Numbered from the stretch's first letter, positions 1 through 9,209 are shown. The stretch is DNA of 64,000 nucleotides from JBJFCE01 sp051888775 (GCA_051888775.1 JBJFCE010000017.1:3459-67458), one strand, 5' to 3'. A program made the numbers and translations. The notes: generated by a model not told the origin, from the sequence alone.

Positions 1-503
1 TCCTGCATCCACAGCTTCTGCTCATTGATAATACCCAGCTTGATCAGGATACCGTTTAAATATCCGTAACGGTCGCTGGAAAGGATCAGGCTCCATACCA
101 TATATGCGTTACCGCATATGGACGGTGCATAAAAGATCAAGGTCAACAGTGTTCTTATCTTACTGGAGAACTCATTGATGATCCATGCAAACAACAGACA
201 CAGCATATAGCTGACCGGTCCTGTTACAACTGCGAAGATCAAAGTGTTTTTCAATGAGATCAGGAAGATATCATCTTCCAGAAACAGTTTAATATAGTTA
301 TTCCAGCCGTTAAAGGTCGGCCACTCCAGCATGTTAAAGTAAGTAAAGCTCAATGCGATAGAGATCAACACAGGTAATACAGTAAACAGGAAGAACAGGA
401 TAAAGTAGGGTGCCATCATAATATAGCAGGCTCTGTTCTGTTTTATCCGGTATCCAAGTGTGCCTTGCTTTTTTGCTACAGCCAATGCTTCTTTCGATGC
501 CAT
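1..503 (-). CDS. Sugar ABC transporter permease (MalF/UgpA-like), 3' end cut by window edge
   Basis: Membrane permease of a carbohydrate ABC importer, probably moving manno-oligosaccharides given its neighbours. The visible N-terminal 167 residues contain a basic cytoplasmic start, a first membrane helix (about residues 32-52, YFILFFLFTVLPVLISIALS), a periplasmic-side stretch containing FNGWNNYIKLF, which is typical of family 1 sugar permeases, and two further helices with SLKNTLIFAVV. The ATG directly follows the stop codon of the solute-binding protein gene with no spacer, so the two are translationally coupled. The EAA loop and remaining helices lie beyond the window. No ATPase subunit is visible, as is usual for Firmicutes sharing an MsmK-type ATPase. 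The substrate is inferred from context only. Confidence 0.9.
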   Translation of the reverse strand, partial: MASKEALAVAKKQGTLGYRIKQNRACYIMMAPYFILFFLFTVLPVLISIALSFTYFNMLEWPTFNGWNNYIKLFLEDDIFLISLKNTLIFAVVTGPVSYMLCLLFAWIINEFSSKIRTLLTLIFYAPSICGNAYMVWSLILSSDRYGYLNGILIKLGIINEQKLWMQ

Positions 504-3500
504 TTAGTTACCCTCCCTTTCTAAATCTTCCAATGTCGTAAGACCGAATTCCTTTCGCTTGTACGTGATCTCGTCATTGATATAAAGTACTTTATCCATC
601 AGCTCTTCTCGAGGTGATGCGGTATCCGTCTCTGTTGTGACGGTATAGAATGCATTATTCACATTACGCCATGAATAATAACCACCAGGTACCTGCGGGA
701 TGCTCTTTACCCATGTAAAAGCTTCCGCCAATGCTTCATAAGTTTCTACCGGCCAGGGCATATTTCCAAATGCTTCCTGATTTGCGGTTGCAACTCGTGC
801 CGCAGATCCCATCAGGGATTCCATTTCTCTGTCGTACAGCGTCTGTACATCTGCAGAGGTCCACCACTTTATGAACTCCCAGCACTCTTCCGGATATTCG
901 GTATCTGCCATGATCATGCTGGCAAGTCCGGTACAGCCTACGGAATGATTTACCGTTCCGTCCTCCTGTACAGTTCCCGGAACCATGGTAAAGTCCCAGA
1001 GACCTGCAATATCCGGTGCGGATACTTCGAGGTTATTGTATACGGTATAATCAGCAATGATCAGCGGACATTCACCGGTACGGAAACGTTCTTCCACGCT
1101 GGTCGTCTTATCCAGACCATAATCGGTATAATATTCACAATATTCCTTAAAGGTGTTGACTGCGATATCGGAATCCAGTGCGGAAGAAATACCGCCTTCG
1201 TTATAATACTGACCGCCATTCTGATATAACAGCATCGCATAAATCTGCTCACTCGGCAACATACCGAATTCCATTTGGTTCTTTGCCAGTACAGACATCG
1301 CAACCTTTACATCATCCCATGTTTCAGGAATCTCCATGCCAAGTTCGTTCAGGATATCCTTTCTGTAGAACATAACCGGGAAGGTCTGCGTTTCAGGCAA
1401 TGCATATACAGCTCCGTCAAAGGAGAACGCTTCCCATGCACTGCTGTAAAATCTGTCTAACACTTCGTCAATATCATCAAACTGGCTTAAATCCAATACG
1501 GCATTTCTTAAACCATAGTTAACCGGCGTATCATTACCGGTGGTCAGAACCGCTCCGGCAATACCGTTTGTATTTGCTACCTGAATCGCCACATCCGGTC
1601 CCTCGCCTGCAAGCTCTGCCCGCAACAGTGTATTCATATCTACCAGCTGTACGTTAACATTAATACCGTAAACACTGGTAAAGGATTCATCGATCAGGGA
1701 ACGGATAACATTTGCCTGATCTCGTCCGGTTCCGACCCAGAGCGTAATTGTCGGATTATCGCTTCCTTCCTCTCCCGTTGCGCCAAGTGAGTTATAGTCA
1801 ATCACAAAGGAATAGAACAATCTCTTGATTTCATATACCAGCTTATCCCAGAAAGAGTTGGAATTTACTTTCGTTTTCTCTCCGGGAGAATAAATATTGA
1901 TTCTGTCAATCTGCAGGGGCTGACCGATAACCTGAGTAATCCAGTTACCGCACGCTCTGACATTCTGCTTATATGTAGAGATAACCTTAACAAAACGTTC
2001 CTCATCCTTGATCAGATAGTCAAGCTGGTCACGCATGGTGATCAATACGGTTTCCTTATCAGAGGTGCGTCCTGCTGCCGCTCTCAAGGAAACGATCGCA
2101 TCATCCAGCTGATCTCTTACCGCAACCATTTCTGCATTCAGTCCCGGAAGGGAAGCTTCAATCTGATAGTCACGGTAGGTGTCCGGGCTGACACCCGTGA
2201 TACGGATTACTTTACGATAAATGGCATTCAACTGAGATACGCAATCCTGTACCTCGGCAATAACATCCGAAAATTCGCCAAGGACAACTTCCATACGAAG
2301 CGTATGTTCTCCTGCCTCCAGATAGAACATATACGGATTTCCTTCTTCGTCCTCAAACACATCGGTTCTCCAACTGGAATCATAATTGAATCCGTAATCT
2401 TCCATTTCCTCAAAAGGAACTTCTCCGTCGATCATGATCTTACGGGATACATAAATGCCTCGCATGAAGCTCTGCTTGTCAAACAGGGAAATATTATAAT
2501 AGCCGGATTCCGGAACTTCAAAGTTCCATTCAATCCATTGACCGGCATCGCTCCAGCTCTCACCGCCGATTGTATTGTTCAGAAGCGCTTTTGCGCTTGC
2601 CGGATAAACTGCCGGTGAGGATTGATCCTGCTTCGGATATAACATCTGGGAAGATGTTTTTGTTGCATTTTCTGCCTGAATCACAATATTGTGTCCGGTC
2701 GTTGCAGCAACACCCTCGGCATCCCACTGCGCCTTAACATCGACATAACTTCCTACCGGTTCATCATTTGATAAAATCAGTTTATGTAACAGCATCGGCT
2801 CTCTTCTGGAATTAATAGAGATCGTATGCTTTCCTGCCGTCATATAGAGGCATAACGGTTCTGTGATGTAACCGTTGTTATCATATAATTCTGCCGTGAT
2901 CCACTCCGGGATTTCGATAGCAGTCGGCTTCATATCATTGCCCTGATTATCTTTATTCCAGATCACCTCGGAAAGTCCTTCCGAAAAATTCTCCTGTGCC
3001 ACATCCGTGGACCAAATACGGGGGAATTCGATCAGCGAAAGTTCTCCATAAGGAAGTTCTCCGTCAAGGAAGAAGCTTCTCTGGATCTCAGAGTTCTTAC
3101 CTTCAATCGGATAATACTGTACTTCCAGCTTATAAAATCCGGTTTCAGGCACATCCACTTCAAATTCCACATAAGCAGACTCGGTTGTCAGAATGCTGTC
3201 GCCTTCCATACCTTCGTAATCGGAATAAATCTCAGGCGTAACCTCAACGTCACCTTCCATATACGACACATAATCCGCAGCAGCCACCTCTATCGTCTTG
3301 TCAGGATATGCTGCTCCTGCGTGCTGCTCCACATATTCCTTGTAACCCGGAACCGTATCATTGACGGAATAGGTGCCGACGATTTCCTTGCAATCTGCCT
3401 GTGTCATAGAAGACTGTGCATCGGCATCGACCGTTCCCACATGAAAAACAGTCATAATCTCCGCCGCCACAAGGACCATCGCCATCAATTTTTTGTTTAC

Positions 3501-3515
3501 TTTCCCCAGTTTCAT
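504..3515 (-). CDS. Very large extracellular solute-binding protein with N-terminal carbohydrate-binding-like domains
   Basis: At 1003 residues this is more than twice the usual 400-450 of a family 1 sugar-binding protein. Residues 1-34 form a signal-like segment without a lipobox cysteine. Two beta-rich segments follow (about 70-255 and 275-420) that share aromatic/Gly motifs such as ETGFYKLEVQYYP and ESGYYNISLF with CBM6/CBM35-like modules, then a helical linker (about 430-590). The canonical solute-binding domain runs from about 595 to the end, starting TITLWVGTGRD and including AELAGEGPDVAI and SSAWEAFSFDGAVYALPETQ. The start has a strong GGAGGT site. It lies between yesL and the permease in one operon with the mannanase. 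It probably captures mannan or oligosaccharides at the surface. How it is anchored is unclear; an uncleaved N-terminal helix is possible. Confidence 0.88.
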   Translation of the reverse strand: MKLGKVNKKLMAMVLVAAEIMTVFHVGTVDADAQSSMTQADCKEIVGTYSVNDTVPGYKEYVEQHAGAAYPDKTIEVAAADYVSYMEGDVEVTPEIYSDYEGMEGDSILTTESAYVEFEVDVPETGFYKLEVQYYPIEGKNSEIQRSFFLDGELPYGELSLIEFPRIWSTDVAQENFSEGLSEVIWNKDNQGNDMKPTAIEIPEWITAELYDNNGYITEPLCLYMTAGKHTISINSRREPMLLHKLILSNDEPVGSYVDVKAQWDAEGVAATTGHNIVIQAENATKTSSQMLYPKQDQSSPAVYPASAKALLNNTIGGESWSDAGQWIEWNFEVPESGYYNISLFDKQSFMRGIYVSRKIMIDGEVPFEEMEDYGFNYDSSWRTDVFEDEEGNPYMFYLEAGEHTLRMEVVLGEFSDVIAEVQDCVSQLNAIYRKVIRITGVSPDTYRDYQIEASLPGLNAEMVAVRDQLDDAIVSLRAAAGRTSDKETVLITMRDQLDYLIKDEERFVKVISTYKQNVRACGNWITQVIGQPLQIDRINIYSPGEKTKVNSNSFWDKLVYEIKRLFYSFVIDYNSLGATGEEGSDNPTITLWVGTGRDQANVIRSLIDESFTSVYGINVNVQLVDMNTLLRAELAGEGPDVAIQVANTNGIAGAVLTTGNDTPVNYGLRNAVLDLSQFDDIDEVLDRFYSSAWEAFSFDGAVYALPETQTFPVMFYRKDILNELGMEIPETWDDVKVAMSVLAKNQMEFGMLPSEQIYAMLLYQNGGQYYNEGGISSALDSDIAVNTFKEYCEYYTDYGLDKTTSVEERFRTGECPLIIADYTVYNNLEVSAPDIAGLWDFTMVPGTVQEDGTVNHSVGCTGLASMIMADTEYPEECWEFIKWWTSADVQTLYDREMESLMGSAARVATANQEAFGNMPWPVETYEALAEAFTWVKSIPQVPGGYYSWRNVNNAFYTVTTETDTASPREELMDKVLYINDEITYKRKEFGLTTLEDLEREGN

Positions 3516-3560
3516 GTTTTACCTCCACGCATTACTGTCTATTCGGGATTCCTGCAATCT

Positions 3561-4250
3561 TTATTCGTAATACCATGCATCCGCATTTTCATCCGGTGCC
3601 GGCATGTATTTCCGAAGTGCTTTTTCTATCATAAATGTACAAATATAACACCACAATCCGGGCAGAAACAAGATCGTCGGTATCGGAAGATAAAATATCC
3701 AAAGCCATACAAGCAGTGCCGTTCCCGCAAGTATCAATATGGTATATCCCGCATACCGGATCATCATGACAAACGCCAGCTTCACGATACCGCTCAGCTT
3801 CATCGTAAAGCGTGACAGAACCGGAAACAGATAGATCATCAATGCTGCCGTTATTACCATTAAGGTAAGGTACATTCTGCTCATCATCTCTCCGGACTGT
3901 GTTTCCTGTCCAAGTGCGATCGTCCTCAGATAGTACAGAAGCAACAGCCAGATCCCGAGTGCCACCGTCAGGATACTTCCCGATGCAAAGGTTCGTTTAA
4001 AAGAAGCCCAGTATTCCTTGATCGGATAACTCCGGTTTCTGCGGATATTCTTCATCATTGCATAATATAAAGATGTCGTTGCCGTACCGATCGTAAAAAC
4101 AGGTAAGCACGATAGCAGCCAGACTATATTCAGCATAATGACCTGTCCGGCTTTCGTCATAATATTAAATAATGTGCTATCCGGTCCAAAGACCTTTTCC
4201 CGTTTTTTCTGCTTTTGTTTTTCCCGTCTTTCTTTCTCAGACCATTCCAT
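3561..4250 (-). CDS. YesL-like DUF624 membrane protein
   Basis: A 229-residue protein with a very basic, Lys/Glu-rich N-terminus (about residues 1-30) followed by about five hydrophobic segments (near 40-60, 95-115, 130-148, 165-190 and 190-212). The TATTSLYYAMMK stretch and overall layout match the YesL/DUF624 family, often found next to polysaccharide-degradation ABC transporters in Firmicutes. Its molecular role is not established; an accessory role in transport or its regulation is commonly supposed. The start codon abuts the mannanase stop codon with no spacer, so the gene is coupled to it, and it is followed after 45 bases by the solute-binding protein. Family membership is fairly sure, function unknown. 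Confidence 0.85.
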   Translation of the reverse strand: MEWSEKERREKQKQKKREKVFGPDSTLFNIMTKAGQVIMLNIVWLLSCLPVFTIGTATTSLYYAMMKNIRRNRSYPIKEYWASFKRTFASGSILTVALGIWLLLLYYLRTIALGQETQSGEMMSRMYLTLMVITAALMIYLFPVLSRFTMKLSGIVKLAFVMMIRYAGYTILILAGTALLVWLWIFYLPIPTILFLPGLWCYICTFMIEKALRKYMPAPDENADAWYYE

Positions 4251-5750
4251 TTACTGTGCATCCTCCCTGATCGGGTAGGTTGTCAGATCCGGAAGTTCAT
4301 CTAAGGTAATTACATTCTCATGATTATATATCTTGAGTAACATTGCCTCTTCCGTATACTGCTCGGAATATACATTCAACGCACCCGAATCGGTAATAAA
4401 ACTTCCGCCCCAGGTTCCGAAATAGCCCCACATTGCGCCGTCACGAATTGCCAGATCCGGATCAAACATGCATCCGTTTTCCGACAGCACTACCATCTTA
4501 TTAGAATCCGGATAATCATGTACTTCCATATATTTATCGATCTGAGAGCTGTATACACGCTCACCGGGATAAATATCTTCACCAACGATATCCACAACAT
4601 CATCACCCGGATACCATTCCTTGTCCTGTCCGTTCCATACCCAGATCAGGTTGTTCAATCCGTATTCGTTTGTGAATCTGTCATACATCAGACGATATAA
4701 TGCTATGTAGGATTCCGGCTTGCAGTCGCCCCACCAGAACCAGCCGCCGCTTGCCTCATGAAGCGGTCTCCACAGGATTGGAACTCCTGCCTCCTGCAGC
4801 TTCTGAAGTTCTTTTGCAATGGCATCCATATCGCTTAACAGCAGTTCGTATCCTTCTGGATCTTCTCCGCTCATGATCTTGTCTAAATTAATGTTTGTAT
4901 GTTCTTTATAAAATCCGCTGTACCATGTACCCGTAAGATACTTTTCCGGTGCATTCCAATGCCAGCACATCGTAACGATCGCGCCTGCTTCCCATGCTTC
5001 CTGCGCATACTTGATGCTGTTTCCTGTACTGCCATTTGCCACAAACGAAGGAGAATATCCCATCATGTCCAATCCTACCATTGCCGGGAACTTTCCGGTC
5101 GTCTTCCAGATGACTGCATTTTCCTGACCGTACAAACCCTGATCACAATACTGCCCGGAAATAATATTCGTTCCGTAATTATCACAAAGATAACTCATCA
5201 GGCGCTTTGCACAATCATCCGCATTCGAATTGCAAAGTTTCGCCGATACTTCATAATAATCTTTCGGGAGAGACGGGCTTGTCAAAACAGTCAATTTGTC
5301 AACTGCAATATACCCCCAATATTTGGAAATCGTAATTTTATGTTCTCCCGCTTCCAGATAAACTCTTTCAATTGTACCATCCGTAAAGGTCGTCTCCTCA
5401 TTTACCAGATTTCCTACGGATGTACCATCCACAAGCACATAATTTTCTTTATAACCGCCGATTGCCGCAGCCGTAAACTGCAGATTGTAAAATCCCGCTT
5501 CCTCTATTGTAATTGAAAAAGTACAGGTATCTCCGTCAGCCTCAAATCCTTCCACATAACCGTTTCCGGAAAATCCTCCGATGCTGCTACCCACACGTGC
5601 ATTTCCGGTCAGTACACCATCCTCTGCCTCATAGGTTCCCACTGTAACAGGCTCCTCCTCTTTCTGCACATTCTCTGTATTTCCGCAGCCGCTCAGTATG
5701 GAACATCCAAGCATACAGCCGACTAATAATGCTATTCTCTTTTTACTCAT
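4251..5750 (-). CDS. GH26 endo-beta-1,4-mannanase, surface lipoprotein with N-terminal CBM35-like domain
   Basis: Cleaves beta-1,4-mannan outside the cell. Residues 1-22 are a lipoprotein signal ending LSGC, with Cys22 as the lipidation site. Residues about 38-157 form a CBM35-like module (YEAEDGVL, SGNGYVEGF, EAGFYNLQF, YLEAGEHKITI). Residues about 170-499 form the GH26 barrel. The acid/base Glu332 lies in WRPLHEASGGWFWWG and the nucleophile Glu424 in VVLSENG; CWHWNAP and NNLIWVWNGQ are also typical. Length of 499 suits a CBM plus GH26. The start has CGGAGAG seven bases upstream. It is the first gene of the unit that continues with yesL, the solute-binding protein and the permease, so it would generate the oligosaccharides the transporter imports. 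Confidence 0.95.
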   Translation of the reverse strand: MSKKRIALLVGCMLGCSILSGCGNTENVQKEEEPVTVGTYEAEDGVLTGNARVGSSIGGFSGNGYVEGFEADGDTCTFSITIEEAGFYNLQFTAAAIGGYKENYVLVDGTSVGNLVNEETTFTDGTIERVYLEAGEHKITISKYWGYIAVDKLTVLTSPSLPKDYYEVSAKLCNSNADDCAKRLMSYLCDNYGTNIISGQYCDQGLYGQENAVIWKTTGKFPAMVGLDMMGYSPSFVANGSTGNSIKYAQEAWEAGAIVTMCWHWNAPEKYLTGTWYSGFYKEHTNINLDKIMSGEDPEGYELLLSDMDAIAKELQKLQEAGVPILWRPLHEASGGWFWWGDCKPESYIALYRLMYDRFTNEYGLNNLIWVWNGQDKEWYPGDDVVDIVGEDIYPGERVYSSQIDKYMEVHDYPDSNKMVVLSENGCMFDPDLAIRDGAMWGYFGTWGGSFITDSGALNVYSEQYTEEAMLLKIYNHENVITLDELPDLTTYPIREDAQ

Positions 5751-6201
5751 ATGCTCTCCGTATCGGCTGTTCTTGCCAACTTTATGATTGCTTATTTTGT
5801 GTCTGTCCCTGTTTTTAAACTAAATCTTGTTGTTTAAATTACTTTGGTTCGTTTTTTACTTAACTTTCTTCTGTGTATTTACTTAATTTTTCTCTTTATT
5901 TTAAGTAATTTAAGTTATTTTTACTTAAATCCGATTTCCCTTTTATTTTTGTTTTTGGAAAATGTTCAAAAAAATTTTATACAAAATTAAAATTCTGATA
6001 ACACCATAGTACTATTTAATAGGCAATTTTACAAGTATCTATACGATTTTTTTAACGATTTGTACAATTTCAACAATTTCAGGCTTTCATTTTTTGCTTA
6101 AATAACCATTGACATTAAGTTACTTAACTTTTAAGTAACAAAAAGAGCATCTGATTTTATCCGATCCACGCATGCCGATATATGATCTCATAAAAATCCC
6201 G
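5751..6201. promoter_or_regulatory. AT-rich control region upstream of the mannanase with many TTAAGTAA-type motifs
   Basis: This 450-base region without a gene separates the two mannan transcription units. It contains at least six copies of an ACTTAA/TTAAGT motif (near 5857, 5877, 5901-5930, 6097 and 6113-6139). The best is an inverted repeat at 6119-6139: arms GTTACTTAA and TTAAGTAAC with a 3-base spacer. The clustering suggests an operator array for an unidentified regulator, or simply biased AT-rich DNA. It does not resemble the dyad found before lacI. Confidence 0.4.
6038..6067 (-). promoter_or_regulatory. Candidate sigma-A promoter for the GH26 operon
   Basis: On the minus strand TTGTAC (6067-6062) and TATAGA (6043-6038) are separated by 18 bases, about 290 bases before the mannanase start. 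This leaves a long AT-rich untranslated leader. The match is moderate in a very AT-rich stretch, so other placements are possible. Confidence 0.35.
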
Positions 6202-6286
6202 AAAAAAGCGCCCGCCATTGATATGTACCTCTCTACCGGGCAAACCGGTAAAAAGGGTACATGTCACATTTGACGAAGCGCTTTTT
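6202..6286 (-). terminator. Compound terminator after the GH130 gene
   Basis: Outer arms AAAAAAGCGC and GCGCTTTTT enclose two smaller pairings (ATGTACC with GGGTACAT, and TACCGG with CCGGTA). On the minus strand GCGC is followed by TTTTTTC, as expected for an intrinsic terminator about 45 bases past the GH130 stop. It closes the lacI-to-GH130 unit. Confidence 0.7.
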
Positions 6287-6329
6287 GTTTCCTGTTCAGA
6301 CCTTATTATAATACTTGAAGCATAAGATC

Positions 6330-7502
6330 TTATTCATTTTTTAAAAATTCCAGATTTTTCTTAATCAGATCGCATCTCTGTGCCACGCACTCTACGGAAC
6401 GGCCCGGATCGGAAGGTGTATTAAACACATAATCCATCAGCTTATCAATAGTTGTGGTAGCTACATGCATTCTTGTGTCACTGGAAGCATAGTAAATGTA
6501 TACATCCCCGTTTTCTCTTGCAATCGCGCCATTGGTAAATACTACATTGCTGACATCGCCGACACGCTCCCATCCCTTAGGTCCGATCAGCATGCCGGAC
6601 GGCTCTGCGATCACCTTGGAAGGATCATTTAAATCCGTTGCAAATGCATAAATAACATAACGCAGACCCGCTGCCGTATTACGAACACCGTGTGCAATAT
6701 GGATCCAGCCCTTCGGGGTCTTGATCGGAACCGCACCCGCACCGTTCTTAGCCTCAGTGATCGTATGATATTTTCTCTTGCTGGTAATGATCTCTTCATC
6801 AATTACTGCATGCTCAATATCATCGCACAGACCAAATCCTACACCGCCGCCTGAACCGGTATCGATAAAATCATCCATCGGTCTTGTATAGAATGCATAC
6901 TTTCCGTTGACAAATTCAGGATGAAGTACAACATTTCTCTGCTGAGGAGAATTTAACGTCTTTAAGTTGTCCAGTCTCTCCCAGGTCTTTAAATCCTTGG
7001 TTCTGACAATACCTGCTGCCGCAACTGCTGCAGACAGATCCGGATTGGTCTTGTCCTTGCTTTCGGAGCAGAACACACCGTAGATATATCCGTCTTCGTG
7101 CTTGGTCAGACGCATATCATATACGTTCGTCTCTTCCGGGCAGGTATCATCCAAAAGAATCGGATAATCCCAGAACTTAAAGCCATCGATTCCGTTATCG
7201 CTTTCCGCAACGCCAAAGAAAGACTTTCTGTCATTTCCTTCGATACGTGCAACAAGGTAAAACTTTCCGTTTAATTCGATGGCGCCGGAGTTCATGACCG
7301 CATTCACGCCGAGACGTTCCATAAAATACGGATTTGTTTCCGGGTTTAAGTCATACTTCCATGTAAGCGGAATATGCTCTCTGGTCAGGACCGGATACTC
7401 ATAACGGTCATAGATGCCGTTATAAGTACTCTTCTTTACATTTTTTCTTTCGATGAGCTTATTGTATTTTGCAAGCTCTACATAATACTGGCTGTGTAAC
7501 AT
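6330..7502 (-). CDS. GH130 4-O-beta-D-mannosyl-D-glucose phosphorylase
   Basis: Phosphorolyses beta-1,4-mannosyl-glucose to alpha-mannose-1-phosphate and glucose in the cytoplasm. The 390-residue length, the long N-terminal helix (YVELAKYNKLIERKN) and the segments NSGAIELNGKFYLVARIEG, TNVYDMRLTKHEDGYIYGVF and KGWIHIAHGVR fit GH130 subfamily 1. The YDMRL stretch carries the conserved Asp proposed as general acid in this family. There is no signal peptide. It lies 114 bases after the 2-epimerase gene on the same strand, matching the known pathway in which the epimerase makes its substrate from mannobiose. A subfamily 2 mannooligosaccharide phosphorylase is the main alternative, and is less likely on motif grounds. 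Confidence 0.93.
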   Translation of the reverse strand: MLHSQYYVELAKYNKLIERKNVKKSTYNGIYDRYEYPVLTREHIPLTWKYDLNPETNPYFMERLGVNAVMNSGAIELNGKFYLVARIEGNDRKSFFGVAESDNGIDGFKFWDYPILLDDTCPEETNVYDMRLTKHEDGYIYGVFCSESKDKTNPDLSAAVAAAGIVRTKDLKTWERLDNLKTLNSPQQRNVVLHPEFVNGKYAFYTRPMDDFIDTGSGGGVGFGLCDDIEHAVIDEEIITSKRKYHTITEAKNGAGAVPIKTPKGWIHIAHGVRNTAAGLRYVIYAFATDLNDPSKVIAEPSGMLIGPKGWERVGDVSNVVFTNGAIARENGDVYIYYASSDTRMHVATTTIDKLMDYVFNTPSDPGRSVECVAQRCDLIKKNLEFLKNE

Positions 7503-7616
7503 ATTATTCCTCCTTCATATCTTGTTTTATACCAAAGTACGTCCGTGTGCCCTTTACACTCCACAATCCCCCGTACTTGTGCATACTCATTTTACATCCG
7601 CATCTTCTTTAGACGC

Positions 7617-8801
7617 TTAATCAATCCCGATCTTCTGTGCGCGTTTGATCACTTCAAAGCACATACGTCCGTTATGGTACGGGCATTTCCAAGGCTCTAC
7701 GATCGGCTTTCTGCTGGTCGGTTCTCCGTTAATATCCACTTCCCAAAACCACTCAGAACCGGTTCTCTTGTCGATCACATGTGCCTTGATGTACTCCCAC
7801 TCACTCTTTGCAGCTTCCAGATATTCCTTATGAGAAGGATCCATCTGATATCCGTTTAAGAATCCGACAACCGTCTCTGCCTGAACCCACCAGATTCTGG
7901 AAGTGTTGACAACGCCCTTTTCACATTCGTTGTTCAGAGAATGTCCGTCAAAAGCGACTTTATAGATCTGCGCTGTCAGATCTTTTGTAATCGGTGTCAG
8001 TTTATCCGCATACTTCTGCTCGCCGAGAACTTCCACACCGCGGTCGATCAGCCATGCCGTTTCGATATCATGACCATAGGAATGCAGATCGATCAGCGTA
8101 TTATAGTATTTGTCAAAGAATACCTCCTGACGATGAAGTTCAGGGTTGTACATCTTATCCGCAAAAGTATCCATGATCCATTCCAGTTTTGCCTTCACTT
8201 CCGGATTGTGATCCACACGGTACAGCTCGGTATAACCTTCAAATACATGAAGCAGCGTGTTCATCGTCTTTTGTGCAATGACACCGTTTTCGGACAACTT
8301 GTCGTTTTCGATCTCCTGAAACTTTAAGTCAAATGCCTCTTTGTAACCAAGCTCATCCGTACACTTCTCTTCGATGATATGAAACAGATCATATGCCATC
8401 TCAAGTGCTTCCTTATCACCACTTGCCTCATAATAAGAAGAAAGCGCATAAATTGCAAAAGCCTGATTGTAGGTATGCTTTGTTGTGTCCTCCGGTGTAC
8501 CGTCATACTTCATGGACCAGAAAATACCGCCGTTTTCCTTATCCATGCAGTACTTCTTCATGAACTCAAATCCATGTTTTGCCTCATCTAACAGACTCTC
8601 ATCCTTTAACAGCGTATACGCATTGGAAAAAAACCACGTAATTCTGCTGTTTAAGATGCAGCCCTTTACTGCCTTCTTGTCGAGGTTCATGTCAAAATCC
8701 ATGTACCCGTAGTAGCCGCCGTTCTCATTATCCCGTAACTTTTTCCAGAACGGGATAATACAGCCTGTCAGATGCTCCTTTACTTCTTGAACCATTGCCA
8801 T
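7617..8801 (-). CDS. Cellobiose/mannobiose 2-epimerase (AGE superfamily)
   Basis: Interconverts the reducing-end glucose and mannose of beta-1,4 disaccharides; here it probably converts mannobiose to mannosyl-glucose for the adjacent GH130 enzyme. The 394-residue (alpha/alpha)6-barrel sequence shows the typical start PFWKKLRDNENGGYYGYMDF, then NSRITWFFSNAY, ENGGIFWSM, KHTYNQAFAIYALS, SYGHDIETAWLI, RIWWVQAETVVGF and GSEWFWEV. His and Trp residues in these blocks are those conserved in cellobiose 2-epimerases. There is no signal peptide. The start follows AAGGAGG at good spacing. An internal promoter about 170 bases upstream and palindromic element A in the leader may give it expression partly independent of the upstream galactosidase. 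Confidence 0.94.
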   Translation of the reverse strand: MAMVQEVKEHLTGCIIPFWKKLRDNENGGYYGYMDFDMNLDKKAVKGCILNSRITWFFSNAYTLLKDESLLDEAKHGFEFMKKYCMDKENGGIFWSMKYDGTPEDTTKHTYNQAFAIYALSSYYEASGDKEALEMAYDLFHIIEEKCTDELGYKEAFDLKFQEIENDKLSENGVIAQKTMNTLLHVFEGYTELYRVDHNPEVKAKLEWIMDTFADKMYNPELHRQEVFFDKYYNTLIDLHSYGHDIETAWLIDRGVEVLGEQKYADKLTPITKDLTAQIYKVAFDGHSLNNECEKGVVNTSRIWWVQAETVVGFLNGYQMDPSHKEYLEAAKSEWEYIKAHVIDKRTGSEWFWEVDINGEPTSRKPIVEPWKCPYHNGRMCFEVIKRAQKIGID

Positions 8802-8823
8802 TTCTTTTTCCTCCTTGTGTGGA

Positions 8824-8939
8824 CCGGGACGGGAGTTACGCTTTTGGGTGGGGGTGAGGGGTGTCGGAATGGTTGCATATGCCTGAAGGACACGTTCTCA
8901 CTCCGACACCCTCACCCTGCGTAAACGTCCGTTGCCCGG
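8824..8939 (+). repeat. Palindromic element A (degenerate core) in the epimerase leader
   Basis: Arms 8824-8868 and 8902-8939 are imperfect inverted repeats. The inner block GGGTGAGGGGTGTCGGA pairs with TCCGACACCCTCACCC, and the outer block CCGGGACGGGAG pairs with a run ending GTTGCCCGG. The loop keeps only the conserved side motif CACGTTCTCACTCC of the family; the core hairpin is missing and replaced by a short stretch containing GCATATGC. It ends about 20 bases before the epimerase start and would be in its 5' untranslated RNA. Confidence 0.7.
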
Positions 8940-8971
8940 ATTGCTTTTTGTTTTGTCTTTGCTATATCTTT

Positions 8972-9018
8972 ATTATATATTGTTTTGTATTGCTGTCACA
9001 TATTTTATTTCATGTGAC
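8972..9018 (-). promoter_or_regulatory. Internal promoter with overlapping dyad, for epimerase and GH130
   Basis: On the minus strand TATAAT (8977-8972) lies 16 bases downstream of GTGACA (8999-8994). The -35 overlaps an inverted repeat at 8995-9018 with arms GTCACAT and ATGTGAC and a 10-base spacer, a plausible operator. It sits in the AT-rich gap between palindromic elements A and B. Confidence 0.55.
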
Positions 9019-9039
9019 CATATTGCCGCCCTATATCAA

Positions 9040-9199
9040 GTGGAGAGGTGCCCTTCCGGAATCGTCCTGTTGGCGGATGGGCCTCTGAAAACGTCGGTAC
9101 TTAGCGAGGTATTTTCGAGTTTAGTACCGCTACGTTTGAAGCGGAACGAGAGTGTCCCATCCGACAACAGGACGATTCCCGCAAGGGCACCCTATCCAC
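9040..9199 (-). repeat. Palindromic element B after the first GH36 gene
   Basis: Locus-specific arms run from about 9040 to 9082 and 9155 to 9199. The left arm GGTGCCCTTCCGGAATCGTC pairs with a right arm ending GGGCACC, with few mismatches. The family core lies between them in minus orientation: AAACGTCGGTACTTAGCG, then the loop, then GTACCGCTACGTTT. The element ends 10 bases from the stop codon of the GH36 gene. Confidence 0.9.
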
Positions 9200-9209
9200 G
9201 TTCTCGCGT

